Positions 35,737 to 45,352 of a stretch of 64,000 bases of DNA are shown here, piece by piece. The DNA is from an uncultured Selenomonadales bacterium (GTDB lineage Bacteria > Bacillota > Negativicutes > Selenomonadales > Selenomonadaceae): NCBI GenBank assembly GCA_946408355.1, contig CAMJRX010000003.1, positions 1 through 64,000 of the forward strand, read 5' to 3'. Position 1 is the first letter of the stretch; each line of letters starts with the position of its first letter. A model generated the notes under the pieces. That model saw nothing but the letters and a program-made list of their open reading frames with translations, was not told where the DNA came from and made no database searches. The position numbers were made by a program, and so were the translations under genes.

Positions 35737-36437
35737 TACTCAACTTCGGTACCCTCAACGGCTCCTTCCCAATCGATAATGCCGCCCATTTCGTAGACTT
35801 GCCTATAACCTTTCTCGACGAGAAGTTTTGCCGTTTGCCGTGCACGATTGCCATCACCGCAGTAACAGATAATAGGCGCGTTTTTGTTGGGAATTTTAGA
35901 AAAATCTTCCGCCATAACAGCTTCCTTTGGTACAAAAACGGCTCCGACAATGTGTCTAGCTTCGTAATCTTTTGGGAAACGACAATCTATCAAAACCGCT
36001 TCTGAATTAGTTTCTAAAATTTCTTGCGCCTCGTCGTGAGTTATGTGTTTATAAATTTCTGCTCCGACGACGGGACCTTTCCAATCAGCAATGCCTCCGA
36101 ATTCGTAAACATTTTTATAACCTTTATCAGCAAGAAGTTGCGCTGAATCTTGAGCACGACGACCCGTCCAACAGTAAACTAAAATCGTTTGGTTCTTGTC
36201 GGGTATGGACGCAAAATTTCCGTTGCGCAACTCTTCAAGCGGCAGGGAAATCGCGTTGGGAATGTGTTTCTTTTCGTACTCTTCAGGCGTGCGCACGTCG
36301 AGGACAATTACGTTGGGATTATCGGCTATAATTTTTGTTGCCTCGTCATGTGTAATAGATTTGTAAATAATTTTTTCACCGCAACCTGTACACAACGCAA
36401 CGATTAAAACAATCAGCAATGCTAAAAACTTTTTCAT
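35736..36437 (-). CDS. Tandem-rhodanese lipoprotein
   Basis: The 233-residue protein has an N-terminal lipoprotein-like signal (MKKFLALLIVLIVALCTGC) and two rhodanese domains. Each has an intact active-site Cys: ILVYCWTGRRAQDSAQLL in the first and PIICYCGDGNRARQTAKLL in the second. The repeats share THDEA starts and YE(F/M)GGI(A/I)DW ends, so they arose by duplication. It probably acts as an exported sulfurtransferase or persulfide carrier. It is transcribed from just downstream of the sensor-fusion gene, with a four-base overlap. Confidence 0.88.
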   Translation of the reverse strand: MKKFLALLIVLIVALCTGCGEKIIYKSITHDEATKIIADNPNVIVLDVRTPEEYEKKHIPNAISLPLEELRNGNFASIPDKNQTILVYCWTGRRAQDSAQLLADKGYKNVYEFGGIADWKGPVVGAEIYKHITHDEAQEILETNSEAVLIDCRFPKDYEARHIVGAVFVPKEAVMAEDFSKIPNKNAPIICYCGDGNRARQTAKLLVEKGYRQVYEMGGIIDWEGAVEGTEVE

Positions 36438-39334
36438 TTCAACACCTCCGTTAAAGTTTCAATCATTTTTTCTATATCGAGCGGCTTAGCAATGTGGCTA
36501 TTCATGCCCGCATCTTTTGCCGTTTGAATGTCCTCAGTGAATGCGTTCGCCGTCATTGCAATAATTGGTATCTGCGCAAGTTTTGGATTAGGAAGTTCGC
36601 GGATTTTTTTAGTCGCCTCGTAGCCGTTCATAACCGGCATTTGAACATCCATTAAAATTGCGTCGTATTCGCCGGGCTTGCTTGCCGCAACTTTATCGAC
36701 AGCAATCTTGCCATTTTCCGCCGTGTCCAAGCCGAATCCAAATTCCGTAAGAATAAGCGACGCAATTTCGCGGTTAACTTCGTTATCCTCAACCAACAGT
36801 AATTTAATCTTGCTGAAGTCAAGCTCGCCTTTCTCGTCGGCAATTTGTTCGACTTCTTCCTCGTCGGGGTCGTCGATAATCGGGAAGTCAACGCGAACAA
36901 TAAATTCCGTGCCCTTGCCGAGTTCGGTTTCAACGTCAATCGTGCCGCCCATTAGCTCAACGATACTTTTAGTAATGCTCATGCCTAAGCCCGTGCCTTG
37001 AATGTTGCTAACTGTGCGGTCGCGTTCATAGGCGGCGAAAACTTTTTTGGCGAATTCGGGCGTCATGCCCATACCCGTATCTTTAACGCGCAATTCATAA
37101 GAGCCTTTCTCATCGTTGCCGCCGACTTGACGGAGTGTAACTGTAACGGAGCCGCCTTCAGGCGTAAATTTGAACGCATTACTGATAAGATTCAACAAGA
37201 CACGATTAAGGCGCGGCGTGTCGCACATTACAGTTTTATTCATGACGTGTTCGATATTAACTGCGAACGTCAAGCCCTTGTTAGCCATTTGCGTCGCGAA
37301 TAAATCTTTAACTTCGTTCAAAGCTTTAACGATATTCGATTTTTGCGGGGCAAGTTCCATTTTGCCGCTTTCAATCCGGCTCATGTCAAGAATATCATTA
37401 ATCAGCGATAAAAGATGATTATTCGACGCCTCGATTTTGTCTAAGTAATCTTTCATGCGCGGCGGAAGTCCTGGTTCTTTTTTAATTAAGTTCGTGTAGC
37501 CGATAATGGCGTTCATGGGCGTGCGTATATCGTGGCTCATATTCGACAGGAAAGTTGACTTCGCCTTATTACTGCGCTCCGCTTGAACTTTTTCGCGCTC
37601 CATATTTTTTTCGCGTGTCATCATCATATTGTAAATATTGAACATGATAAACAGCGCGATTGTAATTAAGCCCATTTGCATTAAGTTATGGCGCGTCAAA
37701 GAGTCGCTGACAAATTCCATTTGATTTTGCAGATAAAATTCCGAATCAGCTTTCTCGCGATTGCTGGGCGGTATACCGTGTTCGTTAAGTTCTTCGGTGT
37801 AATATTCTCTCAAGTTGCCTAAAACCGTCTGCGCGGCGTCGCTGGTTGCCTCGCGAACCCAAAGCATTGATGTAAAGAAAATCAAAAACAGCAACGCTAT
37901 CCAAGAAATTGTCGACTTGCCAAAACGCCGATCCGTGTCGCGTTGAAAAATATAGCGGAAGAATACAAAGCCGAGAATGCTCCACAAAATCAAAATCAAA
38001 TAACTTTCTGTCGTCATTGCGGCAACAGTCCAAACATTCGGCACCATAAAATACAGGAAGAAAATCATTGACACGACGACGCCGATTAGCCCTGTGATTT
38101 GCGGTAGACTTTTGCCAACTTGCCGCGCAGTGATAATCGTTACGAGCGAGGTGTAAGTATAATCGATTGTCGCGCCGATTGTGTTAACGTCGATAATCCA
38201 CGCAATCGCGGTGCGTCCGAGAAACGGTATCGGCAAAGACAGGAGCATTATAAATAAAACTGCGTTCATAGGCGTGCGATGTTCGTTGAGCTTACCGAAC
38301 CACGCAGGCAGTAAATCATCACGAGTAAGCGCGAAAATCAATCGACTAGCCGCAATGTAGTTGCCAACCAAACCGGTAATGACGCCGCCCATAACAGCCA
38401 TAATCAAAATTATTAAGCCCGTATCGCCCATGAGTTCGTGGATTGCGTGTATAGTTGGCATACCGGCATATCCTTCGAGATTGTCCAAGTCGGCAAGATA
38501 TTCAGACCAGTTAGAATAGCCTGCCGGTATATCAGAAATCGCCAATATCGCGAGGAAAGTGTAAGCAAGAGCCGCCGCCACGACCGCGCAGATTAAAATC
38601 GCAAAAGTTTTCTTAACTGAGAACTTAAAACCTTCCGCCGATTGTGAAACCGATTCAAAACCAGCAAATGCCCACGGAGCCAAAACAACAATTCCAAAAA
38701 TCGCCGCGAATGAACTTGTATTATCGGGCTGGAAGGCGGGCGCAATGTCAAAAGGATTTATTCCGCTTGAAACGACCGCGCCCATAGAAATTAATACGCC
38801 GCCGAGCAAAATTATCGCCGCAATCGTCTGAACCCACGCCGCTAACTTGCCGCCGTGCATACAGAGCGCACCACAAATCCACAGCGCACCCAAACTTAGC
38901 AAAGCCTCGCCGAACCAAACATCAAAGCCCGCGATTGTATAATGGAAACCAAATTGAAAAGTATCGCCCAAAAATTTTCTAAAAATAATGGGGAGCGCAG
39001 TTGCATTCGCCCAAGTAATAGCTATGTAAACTAGAATTAAAAACCACGAGCTTAAAAAGCCGTGATCATAACCCAGAACTTTTTTAGCGTAAGAATAAGT
39101 ACCGCCGGCGTCGGGATATTTATTCATCATGAAATGGTAATTGTAGCCGATAATCAGCATGATGACGCCGCCAATAATCATACCTAGCGCAGTTCCGAGA
39201 GGACCGGCAATCGGCAAAAAAGTCGTGCCAGGCATTACGAATGCGCCCCAACCAACCGCGCAACCAAAGGACAATGCCCAAACGTTCAGCGGCGATAAAT
39301 AAGGTTTAAGTTTTGTATTTTCTGCAGTATCCAT
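36434..39334 (-). CDS. Amino-acid transporter-like / histidine kinase / receiver fusion
   Basis: The protein of about 966 residues has three parts. Residues 10-480 form an APC-type permease with about twelve membrane helices (YLSPLNVWALSFGCAVGWGA; APWAFAGFESVSQSAEGFKF). After two more helices, residues 600-830 form a histidine kinase: SNMSHDIRTPMNAIIGYTNL (His box), LISNAFKFTPEGG (N), VKDTGMGM and GTGLGMSI. Residues 850-965 are a receiver with LLLVEDNEVNREIA, phospho-Asp in AILMDVQMPVMNGYEA and AMTANAF. It may sense amino acids by transport or binding. ATG 39334 is chosen (GGAGAG upstream, long spacing); TTG 39373 is possible. Confidence 0.9.
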   Translation of the reverse strand: MDTAENTKLKPYLSPLNVWALSFGCAVGWGAFVMPGTTFLPIAGPLGTALGMIIGGVIMLIIGYNYHFMMNKYPDAGGTYSYAKKVLGYDHGFLSSWFLILVYIAITWANATALPIIFRKFLGDTFQFGFHYTIAGFDVWFGEALLSLGALWICGALCMHGGKLAAWVQTIAAIILLGGVLISMGAVVSSGINPFDIAPAFQPDNTSSFAAIFGIVVLAPWAFAGFESVSQSAEGFKFSVKKTFAILICAVVAAALAYTFLAILAISDIPAGYSNWSEYLADLDNLEGYAGMPTIHAIHELMGDTGLIILIMAVMGGVITGLVGNYIAASRLIFALTRDDLLPAWFGKLNEHRTPMNAVLFIMLLSLPIPFLGRTAIAWIIDVNTIGATIDYTYTSLVTIITARQVGKSLPQITGLIGVVVSMIFFLYFMVPNVWTVAAMTTESYLILILWSILGFVFFRYIFQRDTDRRFGKSTISWIALLFLIFFTSMLWVREATSDAAQTVLGNLREYYTEELNEHGIPPSNREKADSEFYLQNQMEFVSDSLTRHNLMQMGLITIALFIMFNIYNMMMTREKNMEREKVQAERSNKAKSTFLSNMSHDIRTPMNAIIGYTNLIKKEPGLPPRMKDYLDKIEASNNHLLSLINDILDMSRIESGKMELAPQKSNIVKALNEVKDLFATQMANKGLTFAVNIEHVMNKTVMCDTPRLNRVLLNLISNAFKFTPEGGSVTVTLRQVGGNDEKGSYELRVKDTGMGMTPEFAKKVFAAYERDRTVSNIQGTGLGMSITKSIVELMGGTIDVETELGKGTEFIVRVDFPIIDDPDEEEVEQIADEKGELDFSKIKLLLVEDNEVNREIASLILTEFGFGLDTAENGKIAVDKVAASKPGEYDAILMDVQMPVMNGYEATKKIRELPNPKLAQIPIIAMTANAFTEDIQTAKDAGMNSHIAKPLDIEKMIETLTEVLK

Positions 39335-39490
39335 ATAAAGGGCACCGCTCTCCTTTAAATAATGTTGTTGCAATTATACACTAAAGAAAGTTAAAGTAAA
39401 GCCAGCTAAAATTGCAGTTAACGGAAAAATTTTCGGCTTGAATATTTTGGCGCAAATGTGTTATTATTCGCAACAAGGAGGTCGATTTAA

Positions 39491-39853
39491 ATGGTAAAAT
39501 ACGAAGTAAAGATGACAAGTATTGGCAAGGACGCTCCTGCGTACCTTTCGAGCAACAGCAGTTTCATTCTGCTTAACGAAAAAATTCGTCCGGCGTTGGC
39601 GGATATGGTCGTTGAGCACACGGTCGGCGAGGTTGCAGCAGATATAGTCGCGGGCGACAAGCTCAAAGTCGGCAAAAGCGAATTCGATGTCGTAAAAGTC
39701 GGTGACGCGGTCAATAAAAATCTGCGCGAAGAGGGGCATTGCACGATTGTCGTCAACGGCGAGGCAACTATGCCCGGTCAAATCGCTGTACAAGGTGTTC
39801 GTCCGCCGCGTCTGCGTTTCAGCAACATTATTCAATTCTATACTGAGGAATAA
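39491..39853 (+). CDS. PTS glucitol/sorbitol-type IIA component, orphan
   Basis: The 120-residue protein aligns by eye with GutA/SrlB: KYEVKMTSIGKDAPAYLSSN, the His-containing VEHTVGEVAADIVAGDKLKV, VVKVGDAVNKNLREEGHCTI and PGQIAVQG. In a glucitol PTS the His is phosphorylated by HPr and passes phosphate to IIBC. No IIB, IIC, dehydrogenase or regulator is nearby, so it may have been recruited to regulation or another transporter. The ATG follows CAAGGAGG. Confidence 0.8.
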   Translation: MVKYEVKMTSIGKDAPAYLSSNSSFILLNEKIRPALADMVVEHTVGEVAADIVAGDKLKVGKSEFDVVKVGDAVNKNLREEGHCTIVVNGEATMPGQIAVQGVRPPRLRFSNIIQFYTEE

Positions 39854-39867
39854 TTTTTTACTTTTGC

Positions 39868-39912
39868 AAGAAAAAAGCTCCTTCCGTATTTCGGTGGGAG
39901 CTTTAGTTTTAT
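39868..39912 (+). terminator. Intrinsic terminator after the PTS IIA gene
   Basis: AAAGCTCC...(CCG..CGG)...GGAGCTTT forms a hairpin around a TTCCGTATTTCGGT region, followed by AGTTTTATT. Confidence 0.7.
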
Positions 39913-39983
39913 TCGTCCAAAGCCTATAGTCCTTTATCGCTAAATCTGATATAATAATTGAAAATTTTTTCGAGGTGAATTTA

Positions 39984-41699
39984 ATGAGAGCAACTCAACT
40001 TTACGCACCAACATTACGCGAATCGCCCGCCGAAGCGGAACTTATCAGCCATAAACTTATGTATCGCGCAGGATTGATTCGCAAGGCGGCAGGCGGATTG
40101 TATTCTTATCTGCCGTTAGGCTGGCGCACGATGAAAAAAATTATGCAAATCATTCGCGAGGAAATGGACGCAAAGGGGGGACAAGAAATCATGATGCCAA
40201 TCGTCCAGCCGGCGGAAATGTGGAAGGAATCAGGGCGTTGGGCGGTTTACGGCGATGAAATGATGCGTCTAAAGGACAGACATGGCAGAGAATTCGCGCT
40301 TGGTCCCACGCACGAGGAAATGATAACAACTTTGATTCGTGACGAGGTTCGCTCTTATAAGCAACTGCCCGTCATGCTTTATCAAATTCAAAATAAATAT
40401 CGTGATGAAATTCGACCGCGCTTTGGGCTAATGCGGAGCCGCGAATTTGTCATGAAGGATTTATATTCGTTCGACAGAGACGTTGACGGCATGAATATTT
40501 CCTACGACAAAATGTACGACGCTTACAGCCGGATTTTTACTCGTTGTGGTTTGAAATTTCGTGCAGTTGAGGCGGATAACGGTGCAATCGGTGGAGGACA
40601 TTCTCACGAGTTTACAGTTTTAGCTCCAAGCGGCGAATCAAGCATTTCCTACTGCGAAAATTGTGATTACGCTGCCAGCGACGAGAAAACCGAATTAAAA
40701 ATTATTCAAGCTACTCCAGAGGAACCTAAGCCACTGGAGAAAGTCAAAACTCCCAACTGTCACACTATTGAACTTGTCAAAAACTTTTTGAACGTACCGA
40801 TTGAAAAGACGATTAAAGCGGTTGCGTTTATGGACGATGACGAACGATTGATTTTGGCGTTTGTGCGCGGTGACCACGAAGTCAACGAGATAAAAGTTAT
40901 AAATGCGGTTGAGGGCGCGAATCATCTTTACATGGCGGGCGACAAATTGATTGAGGCGGCTGGTGGTTGCGCGGGATTTATGAGCCCGATAGGCTTAAAC
41001 GACAAGGCGATAATTGTTGTTGACCAAAGTGTAATGCTGATGTCGAATGCCGTTGCCGGTGCTAACGAAGTTGATACGCATTTTATCAACGTGACGCCGC
41101 GCAGAGACTTTGACGCGGAAAAAATTATCGTGGCAGATATTCGCATGGTGCAAGAGGGCGACCCGTGTCCTCATTGCGGCGCACCCTTAAGCATGACACG
41201 CGGAATTGAAGTTGGACAAGTCTTTACGCTCGGAAAAAAATATTCAGAGGCTTTGCACGCGACTTTCCTCGACGAAAACGGATCTACGAAACCTTTTGAA
41301 ATGGGTTGCTACGGAATAGGCGTTGGTCGGACGATGGCGGCGGCGATTGAGCAGAATAACGACGCTGACGGAATTATTTGGACGCGGGCGATTGCGCCAT
41401 TTGAAGTTGTCGTCGTACCAGTCAACGCAAAAGACGATAAACAACTTGCCCTTGCTGAAGAAATTTATAATGAACTTAAAGCGGCGGGCGTAGATGTTTT
41501 GCTTGACGACAGAAAAGAACGCGCTGGCGTCAAGTTTAAAGATTGCGATTTGATAGGTTATCCGTTGCGTGTGACGATTAGCCCGAAAACTTTAGACAGT
41601 GGCAATGTCGAAGTAAAAGTTCGTCGGAGCGGGGAATTTATTAACTTTACTCGCGGCGAATGCGTCGGAAAAATTTTGGAGCTCTTGGAGACGTTATAA
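39984..41699 (+). CDS. proS: Prolyl-tRNA synthetase, bacterial type with editing insertion
   Basis: The 571-residue class II synthetase has motif 1 with [18 protein letters not shown], motif 2 [20 protein letters not shown] and motif 3 [18 protein letters not shown]. An INS editing domain (about residues 225-400) includes [20 protein letters not shown]. The anticodon domain contains [23 protein letters not shown] 39984 follows GAGGTG. A hairpin terminator follows. Confidence 0.96.
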   Translation: MRATQLYAPTLRESPAEAELISHKLMYRAGLIRKAAGGLYSYLPLGWRTMKKIMQIIREEMDAKGGQEIMMPIVQPAEMWKESGRWAVYGDEMMRLKDRHGREFALGPTHEEMITTLIRDEVRSYKQLPVMLYQIQNKYRDEIRPRFGLMRSREFVMKDLYSFDRDVDGMNISYDKMYDAYSRIFTRCGLKFRAVEADNGAIGGGHSHEFTVLAPSGESSISYCENCDYAASDEKTELKIIQATPEEPKPLEKVKTPNCHTIELVKNFLNVPIEKTIKAVAFMDDDERLILAFVRGDHEVNEIKVINAVEGANHLYMAGDKLIEAAGGCAGFMSPIGLNDKAIIVVDQSVMLMSNAVAGANEVDTHFINVTPRRDFDAEKIIVADIRMVQEGDPCPHCGAPLSMTRGIEVGQVFTLGKKYSEALHATFLDENGSTKPFEMGCYGIGVGRTMAAAIEQNNDADGIIWTRAIAPFEVVVVPVNAKDDKQLALAEEIYNELKAAGVDVLLDDRKERAGVKFKDCDLIGYPLRVTISPKTLDSGNVEVKVRRSGEFINFTRGECVGKILELLETL

Positions 41700-41707
41700 A
41701 TAGAAAT

Positions 41708-41763
41708 TAGGAACCGGGTACTTGCGACTTTAAATTGGTGCACGGTTCCTAAAAGTTTTTTTC
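41708..41763 (+). terminator. Intrinsic terminator after proS
   Basis: TAGGAACCG at 41708-41716 pairs with CGGTTCCTA at 41743-41751, then AAAG and a T-run. The long loop is unusual but the stem is perfect. Confidence 0.75.
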
Positions 41764-41783
41764 GAGCGGAAGGATTCAAAACA

Positions 41784-43121
41784 GTGGAAGATTTAATTTC
41801 AAAATGGGGACTGACAGGGATTTGTATAATCTTCATGGTTGCATGGTCTTTTGGGCGGGACTTTCCAGAATTTAAACGTTCAGTTAAAGAAAATCCCTTC
41901 GGCGACTACCAACAGCCAAACACGGCATCGATTCTTGGTGTATTGGGTACTTTTATAGGAATTGCGGTGGGTCTTTACAATTTTAATCCTGCACCAGAGG
42001 CAATGCACGATAGCGTTATAAAACTTTTGGGCGGAATGACTACAGCCTTTGTCACTTCGATTTTGGGTATGGGAATTTCTCTTTACTTTAAAAATTATCA
42101 AGCAAACGCGCAGAAAAAATTTTCTAGAAATAATTTTGTCAAGCCTGAATCAACTATCGCCGACTTAATTTAATATCTGCAACAAGCCGACACAGAAAAG
42201 TCCGAACTGTTAAAAAAGTTGACGATTTCTCTTGTCGGCGACGGCGATTCAACTGTTATAGGGCAAATGAAGATAATTAAATCCGATATTCGCGACGAGT
42301 TTAGGCAAGTAGAAAAAATTTTGCAAGATAATAACGAAAATGTCATCCGCGAGCTTAGAGATTTTGGAAAAACTCTTGCTGAAAGTAATTCAAAGGCTTT
42401 TATCGAGGCATTAAACGAAACGATGAAAGATTTCAATCAAAAACTTACGGAATAGTTCGGCGAGAACTTTAAACAGCTGAATATTGCCGTCGGGCGTCTT
42501 TTAGTTTGGCAAGAAAATTATAAGGTGACGATTGAACGCATTACGAAAAATTTGCAAGTGACTATTGAAGGAATTGACGCTGTAAAAAATTCTGTTGTAA
42601 AAATTGAAGAATCTGCCGCATCGATTACGAAAAGTAGCGAACAAATTTTAAATCTTATCGTTACTGCCAACATGTACGAGCAAAAACTCCGCCAAGTTTT
42701 AAGCGACATTCAATCTATCAGCGAAAATACCGCAGACTCAGTAGAAAATTTAACAACGAATATGTATAACGCTATAGATAATGCAAATTACATGACACAA
42801 AAGATTTCTGCGACTACAAACACGGCTTTGAATAAAATTTCAGATACAACCAATCAAACAATAACCTCAATGCAAAAAATGTCTCAAGAAATTCGCAACG
42901 AATCGTTTAAGGTAACGTCCGAAACCGTCTTAAAAATGGAAAAGATGATGGAGGCGAACGATAAGAACTTCAGAGAGTCACTCGAAACGCTCGGAAAGGC
43001 AATGTTGCAGATTTCAAAAAAATTCGCAGAAGATTACACACCTTTGGCGAACAGATTAAGAGAAATTGTTCAGATAGCGGAACAAGTCAGACCTTCGGGA
43101 AGAGGAGGTCGTTTGTTTTGA
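41784..43121 (+). pseudogene. zorA: ZorA-like MotA/TolQ-family protein, interrupted by two in-frame stops
   Basis: From GTG 41784 (GGAAGGA upstream) one frame of 446 codons runs to 43121, broken only by TAA at codon 130 (42171) and TAG at codon 224 (42453). The N-terminal 110 residues have three membrane segments (GLTGICIIFMVAW; TASILGVLGTFIGIAVGLYN; LLGGMTTAFVTSILGMGISL) of the MotA/ExbB type. The rest is a long helical tail (NMYEQKLRQVLSDIQSISEN, SQEIRNESFKVTSETVLKME). A motor subunit with a long tail, followed by an OmpA-like gene and an HNH gene, fits the Zorya type II anti-phage system. As read, only truncated pieces could be made unless the stops are suppressed. Confidence 0.75.
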
Positions 43122-43816
43122 AAAACCGCGCTGATCATTGGATGTCAATTTCGGATATTATGTCCGGGCTCATGATTGTTTTTATGTTTATCGCCGTCGC
43201 ATTCATGATGCAGGTATAAAATGAACAGCGGCAGAAAAACGAAATGATTTATAACTACGCCGTCATCAAACACAAAATTTATTCGTCATTGCTTGAAGAA
43301 TTTAAGAACGATTTGCCGAAATGGAATGCGGAACTTGACGAAAAAACTTTGACGGTAAGATTTAAAGAGCCGGACGTGTTATTCGGCGTTGGTTCAGATT
43401 TTTTGACTCAAAAATTTCAAGAAATATTGAATGATTTTCTTCCGCGATATATTGCAGTAATTTCTCAAGACGAATACAAAGATTATATCGAAGAAATACA
43501 AATCGAAGGGCATACAGATCCGTTTTGGGCAGGAGCTGTGACACGTCAACAAGAATATCTTAACAATATGGAACTTTCGCAATCGAGAACGCGAGCCGTT
43601 TTGGTTTACGCGATAAATATGCCCGCCTTACAAGAAAATCTGGAATGGATTATCCGCCGAATTACTGCCAACGGCTTATCCTCAAGTCAACCCGTGATTT
43701 TCGACGGAAAAATTGATGCAAAACTTTCAAGACGAGTGGATTTCAGAATCCGCACGAAAGCCGATGAAAAAATGAATGAACTTGCAGAAGGAATTACTCA
43801 CAATGGAGAAAATTGA
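43118..43816 (+). pseudogene. zorB: ZorB-like MotB/OmpA-family protein, interrupted by one in-frame stop
   Basis: TTG 43118 follows AGAGGAGG and overlaps the zorA stop by four bases. The product starts with HWMSISDIMSGLMIVFMFIA (single membrane helix with the conserved Asp of the ion path), then has TAA at codon 34 (43217). It continues NEQRQKNEMIYNYAVIKHKI and an OmpA-like domain with VLFGVGSDFLTQKFQEILND, IQIEGHTDPFW, LSQSRTRAVLVYAI and RRVDFRIRTK, the peptidoglycan-binding core. Except for the stop it is complete. TAA is one transition from CAA (Gln). Confidence 0.78.
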
Positions 43817-44537
43817 CTTTTTAAACTGCGACGAATTCAAACTGATTAAAAAGCTCATGGGAATTTCTGATAAAGACAAAACGAATTTCACCATAGATAT
43901 ACGTGCAGATGATCCGAATCTTGAAATATCGTCAGAGGGAATTACTTACAAAGGGAACAGAGTAATTTTGTATATTCGCGACCAAGTCCAATACGGCGAT
44001 AAAATTAACGAGTATAAATTTCATGTAATTGATTGTGCAACGTTAAAAAATATGCGAAAACATAATCGTTACGGTAAATATGTTGTTTCGACTTCGACAA
44101 CCGGAATATTCAAGGTGAATCGCATTATAAATAATCGTTCAGCAGAAAGTGAAGAAAAATTGCACGTTTGCAAGCATTGTTTGCGAAAATTGAATCAGCA
44201 AGGATATAATTTTATCTACGAGAATTTTTCTATCGAAGAATTTTTCAAGGTTATGAATGAAGATAACAGCATAAATTTTTTGTATTTGCCTGATGAAAAT
44301 GATTTAACAGCTCCGACAAATATTTATCCAGATAATTGGAAAGAAATATCCCGCCGTTTGAAGGAAAAATACAATTACACTTGCCAAGAATGTCACAGAA
44401 ATTTTTCTAATTGTAAATCGCAGTTACAAGTTCACCATAAAAACGAACTTAAATGGGACTGTAGCGAATCGAATTTGGAAGTTGTATGTATTGATTGCCA
44501 TCAAGCAAAGCACAATCACAAAATAACGAGGAAGTGA
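43803..44537 (+). CDS. zorE: ZorE-like HNH endonuclease
   Basis: The 244-residue protein has a novel N-terminal half (MEKIDFLNCDEFKLIKKLMG, YKFHVIDCATLKNMRKHNRY) with a Cys pair (CKHC). The C-terminal HNH domain is NYTCQECHRNF, SQLQVHHKNELKWDCSESNL and VCIDCHQAKHNH: CxxC zinc ligands, HH, Asn and CxxCH all present. It overlaps zorB by 14 bases. In type II Zorya the third gene encodes an HNH nuclease, which acts after the membrane motor detects phage. The frame is intact, unlike its two partners. Confidence 0.8.
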   Translation: MEKIDFLNCDEFKLIKKLMGISDKDKTNFTIDIRADDPNLEISSEGITYKGNRVILYIRDQVQYGDKINEYKFHVIDCATLKNMRKHNRYGKYVVSTSTTGIFKVNRIINNRSAESEEKLHVCKHCLRKLNQQGYNFIYENFSIEEFFKVMNEDNSINFLYLPDENDLTAPTNIYPDNWKEISRRLKEKYNYTCQECHRNFSNCKSQLQVHHKNELKWDCSESNLEVVCIDCHQAKHNHKITRK

Positions 44538-44541
44538 AACT

Positions 44542-45339
44542 ATGAAAATTGCATTGACGATTGCGGGTTCTGATTCTTCGGGCGGCGCGGGCATTCAAGC
44601 GGATTTGAAAACTTTTTTAGCTAATGGTGTTTACGGCATGAGCGCGATAACGGCTTTGACGGCGCAAAATACTTGTGGCGTGCGTTCTGTGCTGAATTCT
44701 ACACCGGAATTTTTATGCGACCAACTTGACGCGATTTTTGAGGACATTTTTCCCGACGCAGTTAAAATCGGAATGGTGTCTTCAGCAAAGTTGATTGAAA
44801 TTATCGCGGCTAAGTTAAAATTCCGCAAAGCTAAAAATATCGTCGTTGACCCCGTAATGATTGCGACTTCTGGCGCGAAATTGATTGACGAAGACGCTGT
44901 TAAAACTCTCAAGAAAAAACTTTTTCCGCTCGCAAAAATTTTGACGCCGAACTTGCCCGAACTCGAAAAAATTTCCGACGAAAAAATTTCTTCGCCGCGT
45001 GATATGGAATTTGCCGCGCAGAAAATTTTTGAGCAATACGGCTGTGCAGTTTTGGCTAAAGGCGGACATGGTAAAAACGACGCTAACGATTATCTCTTCG
45101 ACGGCGCGGGCAAATGGTTTTACGGGCGGCGAATTGATACGCAAAACACACACGGCACGGGTTGTACGTTAAGTTCCGCGATTGCCGCCAATTTAGCCAA
45201 AGATTACGACTTGAAAAATTCTGTTGGGCGTGCGAAAAGTTATTTGACGGGCGCATTGTCGACGGGCTTAAATTTGGGCGCGGGCAGTGGACCTTTGAAT
45301 CACGGCTTTAACCTGCGCGGCTCGGATTTTAATGATTAA
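44542..45339 (+). CDS. thiD: Hydroxymethylpyrimidine/phosphomethylpyrimidine kinase
   Basis: Thiamin pathway kinase of the ribokinase fold, 265 residues. Signatures: LTIAGSDSSGGAGIQADLKT at the start, VVDPVMIATSGAKL, LTPNLPELEKIS, KGGHG and the anion-hole NTHGTGCTLSSAIAANLA with the catalytic Asp/Cys region. The ribosome site lies in the end of zorE, five bases from its stop. No TPP riboswitch or other thi gene is visible. Confidence 0.93.
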   Translation: MKIALTIAGSDSSGGAGIQADLKTFLANGVYGMSAITALTAQNTCGVRSVLNSTPEFLCDQLDAIFEDIFPDAVKIGMVSSAKLIEIIAAKLKFRKAKNIVVDPVMIATSGAKLIDEDAVKTLKKKLFPLAKILTPNLPELEKISDEKISSPRDMEFAAQKIFEQYGCAVLAKGGHGKNDANDYLFDGAGKWFYGRRIDTQNTHGTGCTLSSAIAANLAKDYDLKNSVGRAKSYLTGALSTGLNLGAGSGPLNHGFNLRGSDFND

Positions 45340-45352
45340 GGAGACGATTAAC

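Noticed and set aside
26131..43816. Stop-codon reassignment as cause of the in-frame stops
   Set aside because: Core genes end at all three stops (for example aroK at TGA, phoH at TAG, recA at TAA) with sensible C-termini, so the standard bacterial code holds.
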